Shown here one piece after another: positions 8,149 to 18,470 of a stretch of 64,000 nt of DNA. Source of the stretch: Anaerolineae bacterium (GTDB lineage Bacteria; Chloroflexota; Anaerolineae; Promineifilales; Promineifilaceae); NCBI GenBank assembly GCA_023384415.1, contig JAHDWJ010000017.1:62001-126000 (forward strand), given 5' to 3'. The notes under the pieces are model-generated. The model saw only the letters and a list, made by a program, of their open reading frames with translations, ran no database searches and had not been told where the DNA came from. The translations under genes were made by a program, and so were the position numbers. Position 1 is the stretch's first letter. Each line of letters begins with the position of its first letter.

Positions 8149-10466
8149 GCAGACCCAGCTCCCCTGACTTAAATGTGACCCGTTCAGAAACCGATGCCTT
8201 AAAAGCACAACTCACCCTATTAGAGCGCACGGTGCAAAATCTGACCATGGGGGCGCAGGTCATTCATACTGCCAGCCGCTCACTTAACCTGCCCGAAAGT
8301 TTGCCCGAACTGGTGCAAGTGATCAACAATCAGTTTCATTTCTACCATACCAGCCTTTTTTTATTGAATGAAGCGGAGACCCAACTTGTTTTGCACACGG
8401 CCGCTGGCCCCCTTGGCCCCGCCCTGCTCCGCAAAGAATTCTCTCTCCCCCTCTCCCCTAACTCCATCGTCGGCTGGGTTGCCCTCAACCACCAACCCCG
8501 CCTCGTCCCCGATGTCAGTCAAGCTAACGACTATCTTAACCTGCCCGAATTACCAGCCACCCGATCGGAATTAGCTCTCCCTCTCCTGGCCCATGACCAC
8601 CTGCTGGGGGTTCTGGATGTGCAAAGTGATGAGGCAGATATATTTCAGCCGGAAGATATCATCGCGCTGCAACTGATGGCCGATCAGCTGGCCCTGGCCC
8701 TGGAAAACAGCCACCTATTTGCGGCTGTTCAAGCCCGCCTCAATGAACTGGAATCTTTGTTCGCCTTATCTGATGTCCTCTCAACGACTATGGATGTCAA
8801 CGAAATTTACCGTCGCTCTGCTCGCGTCCTGGCTGAGCGTCTCCGAGTGAACCGGGTGGTTATCTCAGAGTGGGACAAAGAACGTAATGTCGTGATTTCT
8901 AAAGGGAATTATTTCTTTAATGATGGACACAAACCGATAGGGGAATATGAGATTGAATATCAGGTTTACCCTCTGGCCGATTTTCCTTCATCCCGCCGCG
9001 TCCTTGAGGGAAAAGAAACGGTTATTTATCACCACGATGATCCAGAAATTGAACCAGCCCAACAGCAGTTATTGGCCGAAATGGGAGCGATCTCTGGGGT
9101 AGAGATTCCCTTGATCAGTGGCGGCGAAGTGACCGGCATGGTTGAGTTGTACCGGCTGCCTAATTTTGGCCCACTGACTCCTGATGAACTGCAATTGGCC
9201 CAGGCGATGACCCAAGAAGCGGCCGCAGCCCTGTATAATGCCAGGCTCACTGGTGATTCCCAGGCCCGCGTGGCCGAACTCAGCACCCTCAACCGGTTCA
9301 GTCTGGCTATTTCCCAGGCCAAAGATGTCCGTGCTGTTTATGCGGCCGCACGCCGGGAAATCCTCTCCCTCGTTGAAGCCACGGGGATGTCTGTACTGCT
9401 AGTTAACCTGGAAAACCAGACCATCACCTGGGATTATGCCTTTGAATATGGCGAAGAGTTAGATTTATCCCAAATTGGCCCCCTTCCCATGAGCCAGGGG
9501 TTCAGTGGTCATGTGGCTCGTACCGGCCAACCGCTGCTGATCAATGAACGGTTGGAGCAGGTGCGTGAAGAGTTAGGTTCATTTACCGTTGGGGCCAGCC
9601 CCAACGCCTGGTTAGGCGTTCCTCTCAAGGTCAGTGATGAGTTAATAGGGGTATTGGCCGTAGAAAATGCGGATGACGCCTCAGCCCTGAATGAACGGGA
9701 TATGCGGTTGATGCAAACAATTGCCGGCCCGTTAGCCGTCAGCATTCAGAATGAACTGCTGCTAGAGCAAACCAAAGCCGCTTTAGCCGTACAATCACAG
9801 CAAAGTTTATGGCTCCGAACCGCCGCCGAAGTGGCCGCGGCCGCGAGCGGGATGCAAAATGTCGCCGATCTCATCCAAACCGCTGTGGATTTAATCCCAG
9901 AACGGTTTGACCTTTATTACTCCGGGCTGTTCCTCATTGACAAAGCCACCGGCTACGCCATTCTTCAGGCAGGTACTGGTGAGGCTGGTCGTATCCAACG
10001 GCTCCAAGGCCGCCGACTCCTTGTGGGGGGAAACTCTCTCATTGGTCGAGCCACCGGCGACGGGGTACCACGCATCGAACAAGATGTCACCCTCTCCGCT
10101 GAATGGCTCTTTAACCCCAACCTGCCCCTGACCCGCTCAGAACTGGCCTTACCTCTCCGGACACCTAACCACATCATTGGCGCCTTAACGGTGCAAAGTG
10201 TTATCCCCAACGCCTTTAGTCAAGAGCTGGTAGGCGTATTACAAATCATGGCCGACCAACTGGCCGTTGCCATAGACAATGCCCAACTTCTGGCGAGTGC
10301 GGAAGCCCGCGCTCAACGGCAGCAGCTTCTCAATGAAGTCAGCGCCAACCTATACCGGGCGGCCGATGTCGAGAAAATTGTCACCATTGGTCTGCAAGCC
10401 CTGGCCGATCATTTGCATCTGCCTGAAGCATCACTGCACCTGGGACAGATCAAAACCAAACGATGA
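8133..10466 (+). CDS. Multi-GAF domain sensor protein without kinase
   Basis: Up to 777 residues made of consecutive GAF-type domains: GAF-like units around 45-185, 205-345, 370-520 and 550-710, each showing the strand pattern ending in 'LxIMADQLAxAIDNAxL'. A truncated start of another unit follows at the very C-terminus. There is no histidine kinase, cyclase or DNA-binding domain, so it should sense small ligands or light for a partner. The start is uncertain: TTG at 8133 overlaps the receiver gene, and GTG near 8175 is a shorter alternative; neither has a good ribosome site. The abrupt end inside a GAF-like segment suggests it once continued into a kinase. Confidence 0.85.
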   Translation: MGFGLSRPSSPDLNVTRSETDALKAQLTLLERTVQNLTMGAQVIHTASRSLNLPESLPELVQVINNQFHFYHTSLFLLNEAETQLVLHTAAGPLGPALLRKEFSLPLSPNSIVGWVALNHQPRLVPDVSQANDYLNLPELPATRSELALPLLAHDHLLGVLDVQSDEADIFQPEDIIALQLMADQLALALENSHLFAAVQARLNELESLFALSDVLSTTMDVNEIYRRSARVLAERLRVNRVVISEWDKERNVVISKGNYFFNDGHKPIGEYEIEYQVYPLADFPSSRRVLEGKETVIYHHDDPEIEPAQQQLLAEMGAISGVEIPLISGGEVTGMVELYRLPNFGPLTPDELQLAQAMTQEAAAALYNARLTGDSQARVAELSTLNRFSLAISQAKDVRAVYAAARREILSLVEATGMSVLLVNLENQTITWDYAFEYGEELDLSQIGPLPMSQGFSGHVARTGQPLLINERLEQVREELGSFTVGASPNAWLGVPLKVSDELIGVLAVENADDASALNERDMRLMQTIAGPLAVSIQNELLLEQTKAALAVQSQQSLWLRTAAEVAAAASGMQNVADLIQTAVDLIPERFDLYYSGLFLIDKATGYAILQAGTGEAGRIQRLQGRRLLVGGNSLIGRATGDGVPRIEQDVTLSAEWLFNPNLPLTRSELALPLRTPNHIIGALTVQSVIPNAFSQELVGVLQIMADQLAVAIDNAQLLASAEARAQRQQLLNEVSANLYRAADVEKIVTIGLQALADHLHLPEASLHLGQIKTKR

Positions 10467-10556
10467 GTTCCCAGAAAACAGGCACAAATAGTTACAAATT
10501 TCCTTCCGCTAACTCTACCCCTTTGTCTCGCTGCGTGAGCTTTTTGCCTAGAGTCA

Positions 10557-11402
10557 ATGATGAGTACAAAAGAACTTTCGCCAGAACAGTTATTGCAGAA
10601 AAACCCTACTAACCCGGCAGCCCTTTTTTTTGACGCCTCTGCGCCAAACTCTGCCCGCATTTTTGATTACCTGTTAGGGGGGATGGCAAATTTTGAAGTG
10701 GACCGTGCGGCCGCAGAGAAGCTCATTCACCTGTGGCCGGCCTTACCCAAAGTCATTCGTTTGCGCCGCGCTTTCATCCAGGAAGCCGGGCAAATCCTTT
10801 ACGACCAGGGGTTCCGCCAATTTTTAGACCTGGCCTCTGGCTTGCCCACCGCAGACCATCTGCACGCCATTTTGCCCAATGACACCCGCATCCTTTACAG
10901 CGACATTAATCCAGTCGCCATCAGCTATGGAGAAAGCTATCTGGCACACCTGGAACATGTAGCGTACATTTTTGGTAACGCCGCTCGGGTTGAGCAAATC
11001 CTGGCCCACCCAGCCACAGCAAAACTGTTTATTTCAGGGGAAAAAGTTGCCATTGGCATCAATGCTATAACTATTTTCCTACCCCAACCCATCATCCAGG
11101 AAATGGCCCAAAAATTAGCTGCCTGGGCACCCCCTGGCTCAACCATATTCGTAGCCTTTCAATCTCGTGTTACCCCCACCATCACCCCCAACTATTTACA
11201 AGTTATAAACTTGTTTGCCAATGCCGGTATGCCTATCTGGCTATACACAACTCAGGAAATAACCGATATGCTTGCTCCCTGGCAAATCAGTTCGATTGAG
11301 CCATTGGTCCGGTTTTTAGGTCTGCCTGATGATTTTATCAAACAGGAAGAGCTGGCGTTGCTAGATATGGAGCTAAATGCCGCTTTTTTAACTCTTCCGT
11401 GA
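10557..11402 (+). CDS. SAM-dependent methyltransferase, DUF574/Methyltransf_19 type
   Basis: A 281-residue protein matching the S-adenosyl methyltransferase family best known from actinobacteria as DUF574. The hallmark N-terminus PNSARIFDYLLGG-NFEVDR is at about residues 29-50, followed by a QFLDLASGLPT motif near 88-98 that replaces the usual glycine-rich SAM loop, and by ILYSDINPVA for the ribose-binding acid. No substrate is known for these enzymes. It lies alone between the multi-GAF gene and the GAF histidine kinase, all co-directional, so it may modify or be controlled by that signalling system. Two ATGs (10557, 10560) are adjacent. Confidence 0.85.
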   Translation: MMSTKELSPEQLLQKNPTNPAALFFDASAPNSARIFDYLLGGMANFEVDRAAAEKLIHLWPALPKVIRLRRAFIQEAGQILYDQGFRQFLDLASGLPTADHLHAILPNDTRILYSDINPVAISYGESYLAHLEHVAYIFGNAARVEQILAHPATAKLFISGEKVAIGINAITIFLPQPIIQEMAQKLAAWAPPGSTIFVAFQSRVTPTITPNYLQVINLFANAGMPIWLYTTQEITDMLAPWQISSIEPLVRFLGLPDDFIKQEELALLDMELNAAFLTLP

Positions 11403-11454
11403 AAGAGCGATTGCCAACCTGAGTGATTAGAGAGTAGAGATTGATGGCTGTGTT

Positions 11455-14400
11455 ATGACTGCTTTGGACCATCTTCTGCAACAAAAAAAGCCTGAACTTC
11501 TGGAGCAGCTGCGTCAGACGTTTATTCGCCATGCCATTGATAATCGGGGGGTTCTAACCTCAGCCCGGCGGGCTGAAGCGGTGGCCCAGGCTTTGTACGA
11601 TCTGTTTGCCCAATGGGTGGTCGGTCAGGCCAGGGATGGGGCGATAAAATCGCTGGCGACAACATTTGCCCAGCAAGGGATGGCTCTCACCACAGGCACG
11701 GCCCTTGTGCGAACCGTAACTCAGCCAGTTCATTGGCAAAATGGGGCCAATCAAGTTGAGAGAATTACTGACCGTATCACTGAATTTCAGTTACTCTTCC
11801 TGGAACAGTTCAGCCTGGCACGGGAGCGCGCCGCTTATGAAGCGCAAGAAGCGGCCCAACAGGCCCTCCAGAATTCCCTGACAAGACAGTTACAACAGCA
11901 AGAGCGGCAGCGTGAGGAGCAGGAGAAGCGAAGTGAGACATTGCGGCAACTGCTGGAACTCAATAGTGAGTTAGCTTTGCTGCGTCAGGAACAATCCTTG
12001 TTGGATGCGGCTGTCAGCGGTCTATGCCGCAAGTTGGAGCTGACGGATGTTACGATTTATAGCTGGCAAAGTGAGCGGCAAATGTGGCAGGTTCGCACCA
12101 CAACAGCAGATCTACTGGATGGGATTTTACCAGAGTACGAAGAGGTCGCGGCCGCGCTGCGTATCTTTGAACCGGATTATTTGCGGCGGGCCGGGGAGTT
12201 CCATCTACCAACAACACTAGATGAAGGCGCACCAGGGTATCGTACTGGGGTTATGCTTAACATGGGTCATAAGCTAATGGGGGCCATCGTGGCCCGCGCC
12301 AACCACGCAACCAGCAACAGCGACGATTTGCCCCTTTTCCTCAAAACCTTTGCCACCAATCTCACCACCCTCTGGCGTAATTTGACTTTGTTCCTGGAAG
12401 CCCGAGACCGCGCCCAAGAGCTAGAAATATTGCATGGCCGCTATGTAGACAGCCTGTGGAATGCGGATGACAGCGGCCTATCCGCCCATATCAGCCAGGG
12501 AATCATTCATCTGAAACGAACGGTGGGGCCCATCGCGGCCGCAGCCCCAGAATATCCCCTGGTCATCGGCGAACAACCGTTTGGCTTCTTGCAACTGCCC
12601 GAAACAGCCGAACTCCCCCACGAAGAAAAATTATTCCTTCACTCCCTGATGCGGGAAATGAGCAACGCCCTCAACAATGCCCAACTGCTCCAGGCCACCC
12701 GCTCTTACTCCACCCAATTACAGGTTGCTGCCGAGGTCTCCCGTGCTGCGTCCACCTTTTTACAGCGGGATGATCTCATCCACTCAGTCGTCTCGCTCAT
12801 CCAAATTCGGTTTAACTTTCATTATGTAGCTCTGTTTCTCAGCCAGGACAATGAGATCAACCTCCAGGCCGAAAGCGGGCAGATGGATTCCCGTCTGACC
12901 TTCAGCCTCATTGTAAATGTTATGTCTGGGGGAGTGGCCCAGCTGAATCAACCCACAGCCCTCGTCTCTACCGAGCAGCCAGCCGAGCTTATTTTGCCTT
13001 TACGCAGCCGGGAACGTCATATCGGGGCATTGGCTATCCAACGTATCAACGCCCCGTTTACCACCCAGGACCAGGCAGTTTTACAAGCTCTGGCGGATCA
13101 GATCGCCACCGCTATTGAAAATGCTACCCTTTTCCAGCAGGTGCAAAGCAATCTCCAGCAGACAAATCAACTGTATGAAACGGGCCGCCGCCTGACGGAA
13201 GCCGGAAACGCTCAAACGGTGTTCCAAATTTTGGTTGATTTTGCCGCCCAATCTGGGCTGGTAGATATGTGCCACACGCTGGCCGAGGATCAGCTAAACC
13301 GAGATCACATCACCGTTCACGCTTTTTGGCGACACGATGGTCAGCCGTTCCGAGGGATGCCTCGTTCGGTGCAGCGGAATCAATACAATCTCCTGGAGAT
13401 GGTACGGGAGAATAGGCTTATTACCATTACCGATGGGCAAAAAGATGAACAGCTAGATGGGGATGTACGGGCGCTTTTCCAAATAAACCATATCCGTGCG
13501 GCCGCGTTCATCCCCATTCAGCGGAATAACCAATGGGTTGGCTCCCTGGCTCTCAACCGAATCGAGGCGCGGCCGCTTACCCATGAGGAGCTGCAACCAT
13601 TCGTTACCCTATGTGACCAGGCAGCTATTATTTTAACCAACCAACAACTGCTGCGGGAAACGGGGGCATTGTACCGCATCAGCCGCACCCTGAACCAGGC
13701 AATTTCCCAAGAAGATGCCCTGGCCCTCACCATCGCCGAAATTGCCCAATACACCGGGGTACCCCAATGCCGGGTGGTGTTAATGGATAAAAGGAGTGGG
13801 CGCGGCCGCGTTGCCGCCGAAAATATGCCCGGTCAGTTAAACGATCAATTCATCTGCGAAGCCAACGATTGGCGCTATCTTACCCTATCCCGTACCCGTC
13901 AGCCCCTCCTTATCCAGGCTACCGCCTCCCACATCCCCACCGATGTCATCTATAACCATCTCCACCAATTCGAAGCACAATACTCTCTCCTCGTCCCCCT
14001 CATCAGCCAGCTAGAAACCATCGGCTGGATCAGTCTGGACGCCATTACCAGCACCGATCCATTCACCCCCGCCAACCTCAACTTCGTACAAACCCTGGCC
14101 GACCAACTCACCACAGCCATCGAAAGCATCAAACTATATGATGAAGCCGTGCAGCGCAACCGAGAACTTATGACCCTGAACCAAATTGGGGCCACCATCT
14201 CCGGAACCCTTGACCTGAACCAATTAGGTCGCATCGTTTATGAGCAGACCGGCCAACTAATGGACAATACTGCGTTTATCCTGGCCCTTTATGATTCCAC
14301 CACCCAAACCTTTAACCCACTCCTGACTCTCTACAATGATACCCCCCTCACCATCCCCTCCCGTATGGTCGGCTCAACTAACGAGCTATACCGCTTTCTC

Positions 14401-15405
14401 TACACCCGCCTACCCTACACCGCCGATAGCAGTTGCGCCATCTTGCGGGAAACTGGCCTCAGCCAGATGGTGCCTGCCCAAGCAGCCTTACGCTCCACCA
14501 TCTGGATGCCCCTTCTCCAGGAAAACAACCCCATCGGCTTACTTGGTCTGGCCTCTCACTGGTCTGGGGCATATGGGGATAATGAAGTGCAGCTGCTGCG
14601 TTCCATCGCCACCCAAACCGGGTTGGCGATGGCCAATGCCCAACTTTTTCAGGAAATTGAAAACGCCAACGAACAGTTACGTCAGCTCGACCGACTCAAA
14701 ACCCAATTCCTGGCCAACATGTCCCATGAACTGCGGACACCACTCAACTCCATCATTGGCTTTTCCCGCATCATGCTCAAAGGCATAGACGGCCCTATCA
14801 GCCAGGCTCAAGAAGAAGATTTGACATCCATTAACAACAGTGGTCAGCATTTACTCAAACTGATCAATGACATTCTCGATCAGGCCAAAATTGAAGCTGG
14901 CAAGATGGAACTTTATTTTCAACCGGTCAACCTTTATGCCATCAGCGATGATGTGCTGGCCTTCACCCGTGGGTTAATCAAAGATCGCCAGATTGAACTG
15001 CGTACCCATTTAGAGCCAGATTTACCCTTTATAGATGGCGACCAGGTCCGGCTGCGCCAAATTTTGATGAATTTCCTCTCCAATGCTGCCAAATTCACCG
15101 AAGAGGGACATATTACCCTGACCATTCGCCGCCATGGCGATACCCATGTTCTCATCTCTGTTGCTGATACGGGAATGGGAATTGCCGAAAAGGATTTTGA
15201 TAAAATATTCCAACCCTTTGAGCAGGTAGATTCCAGCCCCACCCGCAGTGCCGGGGGCACTGGCCTGGGTCTGCCCATTGCCCGTTGGCTGGCCAAACAA
15301 CATGGGGGCGATATTTGGGTTGAAAGTAAAGTAGGACGTGGTACCATCTTTATGATCACCCTACCCATTACCCAAAGCCAGACCACAAACCCTCAAACCT
15401 CATAA
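11455..15405 (+). CDS. Multi-GAF sensor histidine kinase
   Basis: A 1,316-residue cytoplasmic hybrid-less kinase. The N-terminal 110 residues form a helical globular region resembling the RsbRD-type sensor head, then a Gln/Glu-rich coiled coil (about 125-175), then about six GAF-like units up to about 1070. HisKA has the H-box NMSHELRTPLN with H1091; the ATPase domain shows NFLSNAAKF (N box), VADTGMGI (G1) and GTGLGLPIA (G2). No transmembrane segment is seen. It probably phosphorylates one of the neighbouring receivers: the single-domain regulator upstream, the threonine synthase fusion, or the receiver-kinase downstream. Confidence 0.93.
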   Translation: MTALDHLLQQKKPELLEQLRQTFIRHAIDNRGVLTSARRAEAVAQALYDLFAQWVVGQARDGAIKSLATTFAQQGMALTTGTALVRTVTQPVHWQNGANQVERITDRITEFQLLFLEQFSLARERAAYEAQEAAQQALQNSLTRQLQQQERQREEQEKRSETLRQLLELNSELALLRQEQSLLDAAVSGLCRKLELTDVTIYSWQSERQMWQVRTTTADLLDGILPEYEEVAAALRIFEPDYLRRAGEFHLPTTLDEGAPGYRTGVMLNMGHKLMGAIVARANHATSNSDDLPLFLKTFATNLTTLWRNLTLFLEARDRAQELEILHGRYVDSLWNADDSGLSAHISQGIIHLKRTVGPIAAAAPEYPLVIGEQPFGFLQLPETAELPHEEKLFLHSLMREMSNALNNAQLLQATRSYSTQLQVAAEVSRAASTFLQRDDLIHSVVSLIQIRFNFHYVALFLSQDNEINLQAESGQMDSRLTFSLIVNVMSGGVAQLNQPTALVSTEQPAELILPLRSRERHIGALAIQRINAPFTTQDQAVLQALADQIATAIENATLFQQVQSNLQQTNQLYETGRRLTEAGNAQTVFQILVDFAAQSGLVDMCHTLAEDQLNRDHITVHAFWRHDGQPFRGMPRSVQRNQYNLLEMVRENRLITITDGQKDEQLDGDVRALFQINHIRAAAFIPIQRNNQWVGSLALNRIEARPLTHEELQPFVTLCDQAAIILTNQQLLRETGALYRISRTLNQAISQEDALALTIAEIAQYTGVPQCRVVLMDKRSGRGRVAAENMPGQLNDQFICEANDWRYLTLSRTRQPLLIQATASHIPTDVIYNHLHQFEAQYSLLVPLISQLETIGWISLDAITSTDPFTPANLNFVQTLADQLTTAIESIKLYDEAVQRNRELMTLNQIGATISGTLDLNQLGRIVYEQTGQLMDNTAFILALYDSTTQTFNPLLTLYNDTPLTIPSRMVGSTNELYRFLYTRLPYTADSSCAILRETGLSQMVPAQAALRSTIWMPLLQENNPIGLLGLASHWSGAYGDNEVQLLRSIATQTGLAMANAQLFQEIENANEQLRQLDRLKTQFLANMSHELRTPLNSIIGFSRIMLKGIDGPISQAQEEDLTSINNSGQHLLKLINDILDQAKIEAGKMELYFQPVNLYAISDDVLAFTRGLIKDRQIELRTHLEPDLPFIDGDQVRLRQILMNFLSNAAKFTEEGHITLTIRRHGDTHVLISVADTGMGIAEKDFDKIFQPFEQVDSSPTRSAGGTGLGLPIARWLAKQHGGDIWVESKVGRGTIFMITLPITQSQTTNPQTS

Positions 15406-15467
15406 CTGCCCTCTGGTACTGTGATACGCTTGACAGCACCCGGTGATACGGTCAAAATTCGCCCATT

Positions 15468-17150
15468 ATGCGAGAACCTTTTTCTATCCGGTGCCGGTCA
15501 TGCCAACACCAGACACCTTATACCCAACCCTATACCGTCTGCCCCCAGTGTGGGCAAAGCTGGTTAGATGCTGTTTATGATTTGTCTCTGGTGGCCCATC
15601 AGTGGCCGGCCGCGCTGGCTCAATATGGGGCCAGTTTATGGCGTTACCGGGATTTATTGCCCATTCACAATCCAGCGAATATCGTTTCCCTGGGCGAGGG
15701 CTGGACGCCGCTCATTCAAGCCCATAATTTAGGGCTGCTGTTGGGGCATGATCATATTTACATAAAAGATGAACGGCAGGGGCCAACCGCCTCGTTTAAG
15801 GATAGACAGGCGGCTATTGCCGTTTCGGTGATGAAAGAGGCCGGAATCACGGAGGCCGTCGTGGCGTCAACGGGCAATGTAGCCATTGCTTACGCCGCGT
15901 TTTGTGCCCGCGCCGGAATTAAGTTATGGACATTTGTTACCAGTTCGGTGCCAGCGGAAAAGATGCGTGAGGTAGCCCTGTATGGGGCAGAAGTGATTAA
16001 AGTGGCCGGGACGTATGATCAATGCAAACAGGTCGCCACAGAGTTCGCCCAAAGCAAAGGAATTTTCTTGGATAAAGGGGTAAGGGCGATCTCAGCCAAA
16101 GAAGCGATGAAGACGTTGGCGTTTGAGGTAGCCGAACAGCTAGGATCGATCATGGCTGGCTCTGATTACACCCTGCCAAACCCTGGCCGTTTTGCCTGGA
16201 AAGCCCCAGATTGGTATTTACAATCGGTCAGTGGGGGGTTAGGTCCGGTGGGAGTCATCAAAGGGTTCCGTGAATTGAAGGCGATGGGGCTGATTGATAG
16301 AGTGCCTAAGCTGGCTATTTTCCAGGTAGCCGGTTGTGCGCCTATGGTGAACGCTTTTCAGAATAGCTCACCAGTGCCGTTTGACGTGGAGAATCCTACA
16401 ACAGATATAACGACTTTAGCCACAGGTAAACCGGGGGAAGCGTACCAGGTATTACGAGAGATGATTCAAGAACATGGGGGGACGATGGCCACGGTCACGG
16501 ACGCAGAAGCGTTTCGTGCCTTGCATGTTTTGGCAAAAATGGATGGGCTTTCGGTGGAACCGGCAACGGGGGTGACTTTTGCTGGATTGTTTAATTTAAT
16601 TCATCAAGGCATTATAGGACGAGATGAAGTTGTCGTGGTAAACTGTTCAGGTCATACTTTCCCGGTTGAGAAACATATTGTAGGGGAACAGCATACCCGG
16701 GATATGGTGCTGGCCGAGGACGCGGCCGCGCCCGGCCGTGAAGAAGGTCTGCTCACCGCCTTAGAAGAATTGGACCCTCGTGTCCAGCGCATCGCTATTA
16801 TCGAAGACAATCCAGATGCTACCCGCCTGATGCGGCGCATCTTACAGGCCCAGGGAGATTTCCACATCGAGGAAGCCACCAACGGCCTGGACGGTCTAAA
16901 TCTGATACGGCGTACCCGGCCCAATCTAGTCATTTTAGACCTGATGATGCCCGGGTTGGATGGGTTTGCCGTCGTTGAGGCGATGAAAGCGGATGCCGCT
17001 TTACAAGATATACCGATTATTGTTATTACCGCCAAAACCCTGACCCCAACAGAAAAGCGTTGGCTAGACAGCCAGGTAGATGGTTTATGGGAAAAGGGTT
17101 CTTTTATGGATGTAGATTTGCTAAGTCATATTCGAGGCAAAATAATATAA
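15468..17150 (+). CDS. Threonine synthase-like enzyme fused to a receiver domain
   Basis: A 560-residue fusion. Residues 1-30 carry a zinc ribbon (CRSC and CPQCG), then a PLP fold-type II enzyme with K111 in TASFKDRQA and the phosphate-binding STGNVA loop, as in threonine synthase, which makes threonine from O-phosphohomoserine. A short Ala/Pro linker written by GCGGCCGC at 16722 joins it to a receiver domain from about 440: IIEDN acidic pocket, phospho-acceptor D491 in LVILDLMMPG, and VITAK. The core enzyme looks complete. Position inside a phosphorelay cluster suggests phosphorylation controls the enzyme or that the enzyme was recruited as a sensor. The fusion reads through without a stop. 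Confidence 0.88.
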   Translation: MREPFSIRCRSCQHQTPYTQPYTVCPQCGQSWLDAVYDLSLVAHQWPAALAQYGASLWRYRDLLPIHNPANIVSLGEGWTPLIQAHNLGLLLGHDHIYIKDERQGPTASFKDRQAAIAVSVMKEAGITEAVVASTGNVAIAYAAFCARAGIKLWTFVTSSVPAEKMREVALYGAEVIKVAGTYDQCKQVATEFAQSKGIFLDKGVRAISAKEAMKTLAFEVAEQLGSIMAGSDYTLPNPGRFAWKAPDWYLQSVSGGLGPVGVIKGFRELKAMGLIDRVPKLAIFQVAGCAPMVNAFQNSSPVPFDVENPTTDITTLATGKPGEAYQVLREMIQEHGGTMATVTDAEAFRALHVLAKMDGLSVEPATGVTFAGLFNLIHQGIIGRDEVVVVNCSGHTFPVEKHIVGEQHTRDMVLAEDAAAPGREEGLLTALEELDPRVQRIAIIEDNPDATRLMRRILQAQGDFHIEEATNGLDGLNLIRRTRPNLVILDLMMPGLDGFAVVEAMKADAALQDIPIIVITAKTLTPTEKRWLDSQVDGLWEKGSFMDVDLLSHIRGKII

Positions 17151-17156
17151 AACACC

Positions 17157-18404
17157 ATGACCCAAACTCGTACTGTCTTATATATTGAAGATGATATAGC
17201 CAGCCAACGGCTTGTGGAGCGAGTGCTGCAAAGTCGCGGATACCGCGTTTTTGTTGCCAGCAATGGGGTGGATGGGCTGCGTCTAGCCAAAGAGGAGCGG
17301 CCGCAGCTCATCCTCATGGACATCAACCTGCCGGGTATGAACGGCAAAGAGATCACCACCCGTTTACGCAGCCTGGCCCATTTCAGCCATACCCCCATCG
17401 TCGCCTTGACGGCCAATATCAGCCCTGGCAGCCGAGAGCAGGCTTTGGCGGCCGGATGTACTGGTTTCCTCACCAAACCGATTAACGTCGCCCAATTCCC
17501 TGGTCAGGTCGAAGCATTCATGGCCGGCCAGATTGAATCCCTCTCCCCCGAAGAACAGAGCGAACATCTCACCCTGTACGCCCAGAGTATTGTTGAGCGG
17601 CTGGAAAACAAAGTCCTGGAATTACAGACAGCCAACCAGCGGCTGCGGGAATTGGACAAGATGAAAAGCGATTTCATTGTCCTGGTCTCCCATGAGCTGC
17701 GAACGCCGCTCACGCTAATTAACGGGTATGCTTTTTTACTCAAAGATAAAGAGAAAGCCTTTCAAGAGGTCGGTTTGGGGGATGCAGCTTATATTGTCCA
17801 GGGGTTAAACCAGGGGATTGATCGGCTCAATGATATTATTAACAACATCATCAGCGTTTCACGCATCGCTTCCGGCAACCTGGATTTATCTATTATCCCG
17901 GTCAATCTGTTCCAATTGAGCAACCAGATTGTTACGGAGCAGAAGAAGTTGAGCAAGGAGCGGCAGGTAGAGATATTTTTAGATGACGTGGTAAACCAAC
18001 TGCCTAAAGTGGACGGGGATGCCACCTTGCTAAAGTTAGCCTTTGAAAATGTGATTAACAATGCGATTAAATTTACCCCAGACAGCGGCCGCGTCACCAT
18101 TTCTGGTCGGCAGGTAGATAATAATACTATCGCCCTGATGATTCAGGATACCGGCGTAGGCATTGCCCTGGAAAACCAGCGACATATTTTTGAGCGGTTC
18201 CAGGTATTAGGCTCTATTCAGCACCATTCCACCAGTAAATCAGCCTTCCAGGGGGGGGGGATTGGCCTGGGGTTAGCCATTGCCAAAGGGATCATTGAAA
18301 CACACAATGGGCGCATCTGGGTAGAGAGTGAGGGATATGATCCGCTCAACCATCCTGGCAGCATCTTCCACATCTTACTTCCCATTAAACAAGCGCGATC
18401 TTAG
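17157..18404 (+). CDS. Receiver-histidine kinase (REC-HisKA-HATPase)
   Basis: A 415-residue protein with an N-terminal receiver (pocket IEDD, phospho-acceptor D55 in LILMDINLPG, TKPI lysine), a short coiled coil (about 130-165), and a kinase core with H179 in VLVSHELRTPLT, N box NVINNAIKF, G1 IQDTGVGIA and G2 GGIGLGLAIA. Such architecture is typical of relay kinases that receive phosphate or are gated by another kinase. It starts only 6 bases after the threonine synthase-receiver stop, so the two are surely co-translated. A hairpin at 18419 follows it. Confidence 0.93.
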   Translation: MTQTRTVLYIEDDIASQRLVERVLQSRGYRVFVASNGVDGLRLAKEERPQLILMDINLPGMNGKEITTRLRSLAHFSHTPIVALTANISPGSREQALAAGCTGFLTKPINVAQFPGQVEAFMAGQIESLSPEEQSEHLTLYAQSIVERLENKVLELQTANQRLRELDKMKSDFIVLVSHELRTPLTLINGYAFLLKDKEKAFQEVGLGDAAYIVQGLNQGIDRLNDIINNIISVSRIASGNLDLSIIPVNLFQLSNQIVTEQKKLSKERQVEIFLDDVVNQLPKVDGDATLLKLAFENVINNAIKFTPDSGRVTISGRQVDNNTIALMIQDTGVGIALENQRHIFERFQVLGSIQHHSTSKSAFQGGGIGLGLAIAKGIIETHNGRIWVESEGYDPLNHPGSIFHILLPIKQARS

Positions 18405-18418
18405 CGGTTTCAGATTAA

Positions 18419-18438
18419 TTCAATCTCCAAAGATTGAA
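18419..18438. terminator. Hairpin between convergent genes
   Basis: TTCAATCT, loop CCAA, AGATTGAA make a perfect 8-bp stem in the 66-base gap between the facing receiver-kinase and acyl-CoA synthetase genes. It lacks a T-run; a bidirectional role is plausible. Confidence 0.45.
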
Positions 18439-18470
18439 CCAATCTCCATGAAGTTAATTCCAAACGACTG

